Below are positions 30,001 through 40,000 of a DNA stretch of 62,682 nt, one piece after another. Location of the stretch: positions 1-62,682 of the IMG/VR virus record IMGVR_UViG_3300035698_005996. One strand, given 5' to 3'. The notes beneath the pieces were generated by a model. That model ran no database searches. It saw only the letters and a program-made list of their open reading frames with translations, and was not told the DNA's origin. The position numbers and the translations under genes are program-made. Every line of letters begins with the position of its first letter. The first letter of the stretch is position 1. The DNA is from a virus.

Positions 30001-33000
30001 ACCAGTACCAGCGGAGATAGGTTCCATAAAATAACCTTCACCTTCTTTAGCTAAAAATGTACCTCTAATAAAAGATTCTGTTTCATTTTTAACATTATTT
30101 AGTTCATCTTTATTTAACATATTTAATCCATTAATACCTGCAGCCGACATTTTATCTATATTATGTTTAGTATCTAGTATCTTTTTTTCAATTTGTTGTA
30201 CAGTTGTCTCATCTTGCATAACATTATTTCTAATATCAAGCATTTTTTTATTCCAAATATATCCAGCATCTACCATAAATCCCATTAATTCTTTATATGA
30301 TAGGTCAACTGAACCATAATATAAATGAGCTAAAGTTTTTGATTTTTCTCCTAGCTTAGTAGATATTTTTCCACCAGCAGAATTTTTATTCATTATCATC
30401 TGATTACCAACATACTTAGCATTTAATTTATTTCTGACTCTTTTCAATTTTTTGACAGCATCACCTTTTTCTGATCTTGAACTATTAGGATCGAGAATAA
30501 CATCTCTATGTGTATCTATTATTTTACGTAACATAGTTTCTTTCATTACGCCAACATAACCTTTATCTATAAAATCAGCATTACCAAATATATCAGCATT
30601 AAAAGCTAATGCATCTGATAAACTTTTATTAGCCTGAGAAGCTTGTGCTTTTAGTTCAGGTGTTCTAATAGTCATATTAGTGTGTTGTAAATCTGTTCCT
30701 TCTGCAGCATAATCAATTCTAGCTCGGATTCTTGCAGCATTATCTCTAGGATTAATATTATTTGATTCTAAATGTAAACTCGTTATTTTTCCATCAACTT
30801 CAGTACTAACAAAATTAGGACCAAAAGCATTCTTAGATAACTGTAAAGTTTTAGTAGATGGGATAATTATTTCAAACTCTGGCAATGTAGCAATATCTCT
30901 TGATGCTTGTTCAAATAATTCTCTAGTAACTTTGCCATTTGGACCTGCTAATGATTCAGCATGTTTATATGATGCTCTTTGTAATTTGCGTATTCGTTCA
31001 TTCATCTGTGAACCCATGGAGTCATTAACTGTAACATATTCATGATTTTGTAATTTTAGTTTATCAGTTAAATTCTGACCCATTGATGCGAATCCTTCTT
31101 TACCATAATTAGAATTCCATAAAAATACTCCTTTAGCCATAACATGATGCATAAAATAATTTTTATTATCTTCTGCTCCATGATAAAATGCTGTAGCTAC
31201 AAGAGATACATCAGTAGTTAATGGATCAACAGAGTGTTGTATCCATGATCTAGATTTTTTTAAACCTCCTTCATGCGAAACTTTATTTTTGAATACTTTA
31301 GATGGAGTAATTTTAGTAGACATAAAACGCTGATTCCATTGTTTATTTAAAGGATTGTCTGAAAAAGGTACCATGTGACCTATATGTAATAAGCTACTTC
31401 CTAATCTGGCTATTTGTCCATTAGATAAACCACTAGAACTAGTTACACCAAATCCTTCTAATGGTTGGTTATGATACGTATCGTATAAAGCAGCCTGATC
31501 ATTATATCCATATCTACTATTTTTTAATTGATCTAAAAATCTACCTATATTCCTATCATGTGCTACCTCATTATCTCTAAATGATTCAAATAATATAGAT
31601 GTGAATAACGCATCAATAGATGGATCAGCATGTGCCTGTCCTTTGCCAATTGTGTTAGTAATATTATGTAATAAACTATGACTAAGTTGAAGATACTTTC
31701 CTTTTTTATGATTGTGAAAAGCTTCAAGTGCAATTTGAGCATTACCTGGTAGATTAATATCGACAGGTGTCATGTTCTCACCCTTCATTAATTGCATTAT
31801 CATTTCATTAAGACCAAGTCGTTTATCACCATAGTTACCATATTTATATTTCCAAGCCATCGCTTGGACATCAATATGTTCAGCAATGATTTTATCATAT
31901 AAATTAGTTGACCATTTTTTAAAAGGCATTAAATCAATCTGAGTACCATTTTTAGTAACAAACTGAATTTCATAACCTTTTAACTCACCGATCTCAAAAT
32001 TTAATTGTTTAGTAACTGTTTTCATAAAATCAACATTATTTAGAGCCTGCCCTGCATTTCCTTTAGCTTCTTGTCTTGTCAATTGTCTAAATTTTTCAAT
32101 AATTTGCTCATCAGTAAAATCAGAATTTTCACCATTAGGTACGATTTGTCTTAACCAACTTACTACACCAGGTGTATAAGCTCCACCATCTGTTCCCTGA
32201 ATCTTATCTAAAAAATCTACAACGTGGTCACTCACTAGATTTCCTGTACTTATTTCTTTTGTTTTATTGCCAGTCTTATCAATAACAGTATATCCAAATT
32301 TATAAAATTGTGTCATTGGATCCAATGCAGCAGCCGAAGGACTTGGCATATTTTTAGAATCTACTCCAGCTCCGAGATACTCAAAATCTATTGCTATTAT
32401 AGCTACCTTTTTGCCACTTTTAATCTTACGATTAAGTGCCTGTGTATTAGTTATACTAACTCCAGCATTTTGTAATCGTTTCCTAACTTTAGTATTATTA
32501 TGTTGTTTAAAATTCATATCCATTAAAGACGGAACTTCTATACGTAATAGTTTAAATACATCTCTAAGTTCATTTGTTATCATAGGCATTGCCATTTGTT
32601 CTCTAACAATCATTGATTTTAAACTATCGAAAAAAGCACTAGGATCATCTTTAAGTTTCTTTAACTGATCACTATCAAATGATTGTTTAATTTTATGTAA
32701 TATTATTTGAGATTTATTAACAACTTTATGATTATCGTTTATGCCTCCCCAATCATCACCAACTACATACAGTCCATCCATTTTCTCTCTTGAAGTAGTA
32801 AATGCTCCAGGCATTCTGCCATCCATACTAATTGGTATACGTATATCGTATGTTTGTTTATTAGTATGTGTGATTGTTATTTTGGCAAAATATTGTTTAC
32901 CAATCTTTTCACGAATAAAACCTACTTCTGACACACCTTGATCTGGTCCTAATGATTTTAAAACTGTGGCAATTTTTTTAAAGTTACCAGTATAATCAAA

Positions 33001-34017
33001 CTTAGCAATAGCATTAAAAACTTCTATTTTTCTAACTTTTTCAGATCCAGATAGAAAAACATTTTTATTTTTTAATCTAGCACTATCCAAGTCATTAATC
33101 AAATCAATATTTTCTTTATGTCTATCATCTCCAGAAAATAAATCAACACTAAATTCATTTTTTAAATATTTACTTTGTTTTCCTACTAAAACATCATTGA
33201 TATAATGAGCATCATTTTGTGATTCAAGTGAACCATTTAATACTTTCTCACTGAAATCAAAAAAGTTTTTAGGCATTGATTTTTTATTATTAACAACTGT
33301 TCTATAGTTTCTATATACTATTTTAATTTTCTTTTCATATGCTCTAGCATATTCTAAACTAGAATCTAAATATGATTCGTGAAATTCTTTTAGTATTTTA
33401 ACTGCACGTGGAGTATTAATATATTCACCTGCTGCTAGAATTGCTTTAATTTCATTCTGATTATATGATATGGTTCCATTTTTAGTTATATGATCAACGA
33501 GCATTTCATAACGAACTTTATTTAAGAATTTATCTGTTACAAATTCAGGTCGTTGTAAAAGTTTAGTAGGATCAGCCGAGGTAAAAGGAGTTATCGGAAA
33601 AGCAGATGGTCCTTCTTTAAATAGTGAAGATTCCATATTTTCAACATGTTTTTTAATACCATTAATTTTCCCAGCAGTATCTTGATTTGCTACATTATCA
33701 GCTATATCAGGTTGCATATTATTATAATCAGCTTTACCCAATTGAAATTTATCTGGATTAATATTAACACTATTAGTTTTAAATGGATTATTGAGTTCAC
33801 TTATATTGTCTGTTTGTTTTCCAACTTCTATTAATGCTTGTTTATTAAGAATCATATTCTTAAATTTATCAACTAGTTTTCCTGCTGGACCTTTCATTTT
33901 TTTATACCCAAATCCAAAACCAGCTAATATACCAATTTTAACAGATGTCTTAAACATCCATTCTGCATCATAAGAATTTTCATATTCATTTTTATCAAAA
34001 GGATCGTATTTAGCCAT
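27016..34017 (-). CDS. Giant virion protein with DEDD exonuclease-like and DxDGD (RNA-polymerase-like) motifs (2333 aa)
   Basis: Start ATG overlaps the upstream TAA; stop is TAG. Three things stand out. (1) Residues ~540-805 look like a DnaQ/DEDD exonuclease: VAIIAIDFEYLG (D544, E546), IDVQAMAWKYKYGNYGDKRL followed by GLNEMIMQL, and HADPSIDALF (H796...D802, one residue longer than the classical HxAxxD). (2) GGIMVRHPVTQ (R1806) and GQGADSDGDKFYLGVV (D1853, D1855, D1857) reproduce the R-x-P strand and the metal-binding DxDGD loop of double-psi beta-barrel RNA polymerases. The flanking pattern is nearest to QDE-1-type RdRPs and crAss-like virion RNAPs. (3) FLSKNLIGRATNIAKTRLNE follows, comparable to the N.LG...N segment of those enzymes. 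Hydrophobic patches near the N-terminus (~27-40) and C-terminus (YAAIAAGGYLALNLF) fit an ejected tail protein. The first polymerase barrel was not identified with confidence. The alternative is a structural protein with a fortuitous DxDGD. Confidence 0.6.
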   Translation of the reverse strand: MAKYDPFDKNEYENSYDAEWMFKTSVKIGILAGFGFGYKKMKGPAGKLVDKFKNMILNKQALIEVGKQTDNISELNNPFKTNSVNINPDKFQLGKADYNNMQPDIADNVANQDTAGKINGIKKHVENMESSLFKEGPSAFPITPFTSADPTKLLQRPEFVTDKFLNKVRYEMLVDHITKNGTISYNQNEIKAILAAGEYINTPRAVKILKEFHESYLDSSLEYARAYEKKIKIVYRNYRTVVNNKKSMPKNFFDFSEKVLNGSLESQNDAHYINDVLVGKQSKYLKNEFSVDLFSGDDRHKENIDLINDLDSARLKNKNVFLSGSEKVRKIEVFNAIAKFDYTGNFKKIATVLKSLGPDQGVSEVGFIREKIGKQYFAKITITHTNKQTYDIRIPISMDGRMPGAFTTSREKMDGLYVVGDDWGGINDNHKVVNKSQIILHKIKQSFDSDQLKKLKDDPSAFFDSLKSMIVREQMAMPMITNELRDVFKLLRIEVPSLMDMNFKQHNNTKVRKRLQNAGVSITNTQALNRKIKSGKKVAIIAIDFEYLGAGVDSKNMPSPSAAALDPMTQFYKFGYTVIDKTGNKTKEISTGNLVSDHVVDFLDKIQGTDGGAYTPGVVSWLRQIVPNGENSDFTDEQIIEKFRQLTRQEAKGNAGQALNNVDFMKTVTKQLNFEIGELKGYEIQFVTKNGTQIDLMPFKKWSTNLYDKIIAEHIDVQAMAWKYKYGNYGDKRLGLNEMIMQLMKGENMTPVDINLPGNAQIALEAFHNHKKGKYLQLSHSLLHNITNTIGKGQAHADPSIDALFTSILFESFRDNEVAHDRNIGRFLDQLKNSRYGYNDQAALYDTYHNQPLEGFGVTSSSGLSNGQIARLGSSLLHIGHMVPFSDNPLNKQWNQRFMSTKITPSKVFKNKVSHEGGLKKSRSWIQHSVDPLTTDVSLVATAFYHGAEDNKNYFMHHVMAKGVFLWNSNYGKEGFASMGQNLTDKLKLQNHEYVTVNDSMGSQMNERIRKLQRASYKHAESLAGPNGKVTRELFEQASRDIATLPEFEIIIPSTKTLQLSKNAFGPNFVSTEVDGKITSLHLESNNINPRDNAARIRARIDYAAEGTDLQHTNMTIRTPELKAQASQANKSLSDALAFNADIFGNADFIDKGYVGVMKETMLRKIIDTHRDVILDPNSSRSEKGDAVKKLKRVRNKLNAKYVGNQMIMNKNSAGGKISTKLGEKSKTLAHLYYGSVDLSYKELMGFMVDAGYIWNKKMLDIRNNVMQDETTVQQIEKKILDTKHNIDKMSAAGINGLNMLNKDELNNVKNETESFIRGTFLAKEGEGYFMEPISAGTGSNLIYNWGYRGPTPMAIYNFNNGLGTSQKTISFSKQEVVNMFEEGNHLTDSTKKYIANNSRFMRDKKYNSVLRRNTLFKDALYAKASVQTKLSIDDINSLLDRSETLKLFKNQKRKANRLDPDLVIDDLKHLIDYSKFVGENAELTDAHYRELLNSLGESHILDTYLKDDKKINNIFGVRDNAVWTNMARKNETLRIGSKLHRSGPTIADAHGQFVFNIDEMISVYSLMEQGNLTRDDIQKTFNSIGVMSETAKGKGPIDAVLRDNNGNVRQFEMKELVMAADTRGEALSNRLNPLVGLASSETRAKVDVMEAARAAHRNALDPSMELSEPKGLLKKQWMLYILGHTKMDKSSLSFLAEGFELPAMYTSHKGADSILVNAEISLRNYKRTGNATTGKYKELYKKMINSEMNTVFITSQAAENLPSPELGFSNYFNYLKSSMDESEAEQYINDIRSGNKNIHGGIMVRHPVTQNAKDGVFNMQYQIVPQEAGEHIGMDDNSAFVHTIISKGQGADSDGDKFYLGVVNLSSIAQADEYRLQTKKSLEIILSDPAMQSKMRLKKVGGLYKVTDYFSLIGFNSDGTAEMTAYDTAGRRQSISVDKSSLDFSGSVKAIADMGTQFQMNRANNVVEDSLNTATNKTRQVFLSKNLIGRATNIAKTRLNELSQAGLVKNPLLLRKIGGDLNHGLFGISQDIIGLGKQDKETAQLVGALSALENFETAKHEDVESLRKLYISKFDDYALDESVEELDRVRKTANEEFELIFRSGKTMDALKKYGNSDVNYGIKAVSNILSGKAGANIWDSVYLDNNEYINSTMDATQTYLGNMIEEQLTGEVKASSIMDDIGSDLTKRLRGSLDNSKFFRKKGKYAAIAAGGYLALNLFRPNQLSNSMNPLDACVDLGNSPDIGSSRIDKGIQLDRSIPLDMVDASFSKQAFIKLNNRNQSSYRKGISEQVNEMFVNSNLVSSQYSHNFNINSGASYSDYTSTIGAFGSPNI

Positions 34018-37000
34018 TAGTTCTCCGCATATTCTCTATTACGTAAAGCATTAATTACACTTAAAGATCTATTTCTACGTATAGTAACATTGATTACATT
34101 ATTATCATTAGCACCACTATTTATATAAACTAAAACTCTATTATTGAAACCAGATTTATTTAAAATATCTTCTATAGTTTTTCTCACATGAGCTGAACTA
34201 AGATTATCACCTGCAATAGCTTGAGCAAAATTCATTTCTGAAGTATCTACAGGAGCAATTTTATTTATATTATCTTGTAATCTTAAAAGCTGCTGATTCC
34301 ATCCAAGTCCAAATTCATGTACATCATAACCTTCTTCACTAAGAGTTTTCAATTTAATATCATCTAAAGCAACTGATGGATCCAACACAGATCTATCAAA
34401 AACAGCTTTTCTATTATCAACTATTGATTGACTAGTATTAGCAACGAATTGAGCCGTCCCTTCTTTTTGATCCATCTTATGCCATTGTCTCTCTAAAGCA
34501 AATCCCATATCTTTAGGCATAAATCTAAGTATATCATTACGTTCATCTTTAGATTTACTATTAACAAATGCTGATAGATATGGTTTTTCCTGTGAATGAG
34601 CTGATCTAAATAAATTTCTAACATCTGGATCTTCTGTATTATTTAAGGCTGTAAGAGTAGCATCTCTAGAAGCCATGTATTCATCTTTAGCAATACCTTC
34701 TGATAACTGTGTCATTCTATCCATACGTTGGTATTGAGCGGCATCGAAGTATGTATTGATAGTTCGTTGTTCTTCCACACTATCTGGTATATAAGTAGTA
34801 CCTGTTGCCATTCTGGCAGCACCATGAATAGCCCCATATAATCCACCAACTGCTCCTCCTATTATAGCACCAAATTTACCGCCTAATACAAATCCACCTG
34901 TACCATATGATAATGCTCCAGCAATAGGATTAGTCTTACTGGCAAGTCCTCTAGCATATGGTTCGAGCCAGGAGCTAAATGGTTCATCCCATGGTTTATA
35001 TTCTTTACCATATAATCGACTCATTTTATAATGTTCTAATGGATCCTTTTTTCCCATGATCTTATTAACAAATATATTATTACTATTTAACATAGTTTCC
35101 CAAGCATAACCAACAGTTCGCATCGGTAATCCGTATTCAGATCCTGCTTTTATATTTTCATTTATATTCTGAATGTTAACTTCACTATCAGGAGAAAATA
35201 ATTTTCCTTTAAAACGTGTTGGGTATAATTCATATTGTCTTGATCTAGCTTTTTGTTTTGTTATAGCTCTATCATATTTAGATATTTCTTTTTGAGTTAA
35301 TAAACCACGTTTAACCTGATGTTCTACAATTTGTTTAGCTTCTTTAAAACTAGTACTAGTTGGACTAACATCTGCTAATATATTCATCCTATCTAACCAC
35401 GAATAAGAATACCCATATTCATCAACATATCCTTCTTCCATCATGTCGGCTGAAACTTGTCTAGCTTTTCTTAATTTAGCAAGATCCTTTTCCCATCTAT
35501 GTTTACTATATCTAACATCAAACGTTTTAACTTGAGAAGGGTTATCACGCATAACATACATGATTGTTCCTTCTTTCATTTTTAATTGTTTTAAGTAAAA
35601 GTTTAACTGTCCAACGTGCTGGTATTTAGGTTTATTTAGCTTCTCAAAACCAGCAGCAGAAATAGTTTTAATTTCCATTGCTCGTTTTCCACCGCCACCT
35701 TCACCATCTCTAATAACAGCATCAACGTGACCAGATATATCATTCTTAACATCATATACTAGTGCTTCACAAGATATTAATAAGTTTTCAGCTTGTAGTT
35801 GGTCCTGAATAACTTTATGCATCATGGTACCAGTTTCAAGAATATCATATTGTTCTTTTAAAATTGGAGTCATTAACCCAGTAAAATATTGAATAGAATG
35901 TTCTACATCTGCTCCTAGCATTGAAGCTCTTCCAGGCATATCTCTTGATATATCAGAATGTGTTGATGTATATGCTGAACCTGGAAGTCTTAATTCACCT
36001 CGTTGTATTTTAGAATAAGGATCACCTTTAGTAAATCTTTCACCTAACCATTGAGGCATCATATTCGGTATAGGATTAATTCCATGTTTTTTATATTCTG
36101 GTCTAGTAAATAATCGTCTAAATGGTTCAGTAAGGAAACCCATACCTCCAAGATTCATATCATAGAATGCTCTAGATTGAGATGCCATTCTACCTGCTGT
36201 TTCTAATGTTGGTAATACTTCAAACTCAGAACCTCTAACTTTTTCTAATGCTACTCTGGCTAAATATCCTTGAAGTCCAGCTGCATTCATCATATTATCA
36301 GTGAATCTAGAAGCAACTGTATTTGACCAGTTTCTATTATTACCATATGCAAAATTACCATGATTAGCGGTGATACCTCTCATTGAACGTTGACCACTTT
36401 CATGCTTCATCATTAGCATGCCTTCTTGAAGAGTAGGAGGTGGATTAGCAAAATCATATGGACCAGTATTTTCTTCTGCATATTCTCCCATTAAAAACTT
36501 CTGATGCATTGTTTTTTTAGGTTTGAGTATACGTCCTACTGTTCCAGATAAAATTGGACCAATAATAGGAACTTCTTCAAATAAGCTACCCGTCGTTGGG
36601 TATGGCCTATCAAAGAAATGTTTTCTCTCCATGTAATATGGATCTAAGATATCACCTATATTAGTTCCAATTAATGGTAGTGGCTCATGTATTAATCTTT
36701 TGAAAGCAGAACCATACATCGTAGCTGATTCTTTCCATCTAGATTTGCTCTTAACGTACCAGTTGGGTGAATACCCAGCTACTTTAGTTCCTTCCCATGT
36801 GGTGCCTCCTAGGAGCCATGTAGGAGATTTCATCATAGGAACTTCTCGTTCACCAGCATATTCTTTTCTTAGTTCATCATATGATTTATCTAATTTAGGA
36901 ATATAAGGTGATGCTAGTCTATTAACAACTCCACCAGCAAAGAATCCATAAGCTGATCCACCTGCCGCTGAGGCTAATCCATAAGCAGCTTTAATTTTAG

Positions 37001-40000
37001 TACCAGCAACAAGTCCAGCTATAGCACCAGGTATAAATGTAGTAGATCCAGGCAACAATCCTTCAAAGTATTTAGCACTTTGAGTGATACCAGCTACATC
37101 AGCAAGTCTACCAGCAAATAATCTTCCTCTAGCTATTGTGTCGGCACCTAGTCCAGTTATACCTTCTGATAAAGAAGTATCTTCAAATAGAGGATTAGCA
37201 GCAACGCTATAATCGGCTAATCTATATGCTCCACCAACTAAAGCAACCTTACCAGCTATACCTAAAATATATCTAAGATTACCTTCTAATGGATCTATCT
37301 CTGGAACATTCATTCCAAAAGCTTTATTCAAACCTTTGTTAATAAAACCTGTACCAACACCTGTGTGTAAAACTGGATCTTTTTTAAATGGAGTAAAATC
37401 TTCTAACATATTAGTTAGAACATTTAATGATTTACCGAAACCAGTAAGTGTTCCTTTGAAACCACCTTTATGTGAAATGAAAGGAGTAGTATTAGTAACA
37501 TAATTATCAAGTTTGTGTGACAAGATACCATCTTGAGATAATCTTATAGAAGATCTTCTCATATCGTTATTACTTACATATTTTATTATCTCTCCATGGA
37601 CATCCCAATTTAATTTGTGTGCTTTTCGTCTTGCACCTGTTACTACTCCAGCTAATTCTTTATCATAACTAGGTTGTCCGCCAGTGTGAGCAAATAATCC
37701 TTCATCTTTAAAGACACTTAATTTAGCCATTAAGCTTAAACCATTAGCTTCGTTATCGTCGATTATACCTTTGCGTTTTAATTCTGGAATAGCTTCTAAT
37801 ATAGGATGGACTTTACCATTTCCACCTTCTTGACTCATGTGCCAATCATTTAAAACATCTATAGTATGGTTAGCTCTAATGCGATCATATGTATTCATGT
37901 CTGATAGATTACCAATACGTTTAGTTACTATATGTGATGCTGATTCTTCTGGAAATGCTCTGGCTCTCTCAATATCTTCTTGATAATGATGCCTATACCT
38001 CTGTCTATTTTTTATTGATGAAGCTACACTTACACTTCGATCTTCTACTTGTTCCATCAAAGATTTGTTACTCATTGCAGCAGCTACAAGATCTTTTCTA
38101 ATTGTTGTATTGAGACTATAACTACCAATTATACCAGCAGCATTAGGACGTTGTAATATATGGCAAAAAACTTGTATAGTATGAGATAATATATTATCAA
38201 TTTGAGGAAGAGTAGATCCTGGAACCTTCATCTCATTCATCATATTAAAATCATTTTGATTAAATATAGAATTTGATGCTAACTTAGCTTTATGATTTTT
38301 ACCAAGTGCTAGATCGTCCCATATACCTGCTAATTTTCTAAATTGATTTGGTATACCAATTCTAAAACTATCAGCAAGTCTACCAACTGGTCCTATTGTT
38401 TCACGGCTAGCTCTTTTTTTAGCATTTTCTCTAGCACCATCAGCTATAATTTTATTTCTATTTATGGCTTGGTTTTCATGAGCTCTATCGGAACTATGTG
38501 GAGCAGAGTATTTAAGCTTTCTATTAGTATTTAGTATATTAACTTTACCATTTTCCATAATGGCAAATTTACCATCTGTATAAGCAAAGATAGCATCTTT
38601 AGATTGTGCAAAATCACCTATGGTTCTTTTATCATAAGTAGCAGCATCTCCAGCAAATAGGTCAGATTTTCTATGTTTCCAAAATTCAAAAGTTGGCTCT
38701 TCTGCTATATGTTTACTTATGTTTAGTAGATTACCTAATCTTAATCCAGTTTTAATTCCTGCAATCCCAAGCTCAAAGTTAGCAATTTTTCCAAAAGCTT
38801 GACGCATTTTTTTAAATGGATCCATTCCACCTAGATCAACTCCACCACCTTTAATATTTGTACCATAAGAATAAACATTTTTACCAACACGAGTATGCAT
38901 AACAGTACGCATAAAAGCAGCAGCTTCTTTTTTTGGAAAAGATTTTAGAATACTACCAGTGTATACTTCATCAATCCATTCTCTAGAAACAACATCTTTT
39001 ACTTCAACACCTTTTAAACCTGGAGCTATTAAATCTAATAAACTCGGTTTACCTATTGATTTACCAGCTGCACTTATAAATCCATTTAGTGTATTTAACT
39101 CAGCACCTGTAGATTTAATATTCTTATTACCTAAATCAGTAGCAAAATCTGTAACCATTTTCATGATCCCCAGACCTTCTAATCGAGATGAAGTATGTGC
39201 TCTGTGGTCTTTAGCATGTTTAGATATTTCACTAATTTGCTTTAATGCTTGTTGTACAGGTTGGAATCCGCTTTTAACAGTTTTAGTAAAAGTTGATCCT
39301 GAAAGAAAATTATTTTTTACATTTCTACCACCAACTTTTAATGATTCTTTAAATAGTCTAGCACTTTCTGTAACTTTACGACCAAATCCTAATTTCTTTT
39401 GTTGAGCATCTTTATTAAATTTTCTAGTATGTTCATTGGCAGCATTATTAAGAACACCCTTTTTGAAGAACCTATCATCAATGCCAGCTCTGGATATAGC
39501 TGTGCCTCGTTCATATACAGATTTAGCAATCGATTTTCCAATTGTTCCTTTAAAAGATTGTTTTAAAGCATCTCCTGCAACAGCTCCTGTGATCTTAAGG
39601 GCTGCTCCAGCAAAAGGCATAGCTAAACCAAATATAGAATCTTGCACCATCCATTTAGCAAAGTTACCAACTTGTCCACCAACATCATGAAGAGGTTTAT
39701 GGTCTATTCCCGTAGCAGTAGTATTGCCTAAAGCAGAATCAATACCATATGTTAATAGTGCTCCTTTAAAAACATTTTGTTTCCATTTATTACCAACAAC
39801 AGAAGCAAATGTAGTTTTACTTTTAAATGCTGTAGAAAATCTACCTCGATTATAGGCAGATCCACTTAATTTACTTAATGTATGTGATCGTTCTTGTAGA
39901 GCTTTAGAGAATGGTTTAGTAAAGCGTTGAGTTTCTTTAAGAATACTTTTACCAGCAGATGTTTGCTTAACTAGATTGCCGAGAGATGGGCTATCTAAAT

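Noticed and set aside
38959-39405. 148-codon open frame on the plus strand
   Set aside because: It lies wholly inside the 2069-aa gene in antisense, has no ribosome-binding site and no recognisable domain. The same applies to all other plus-strand frames seen.
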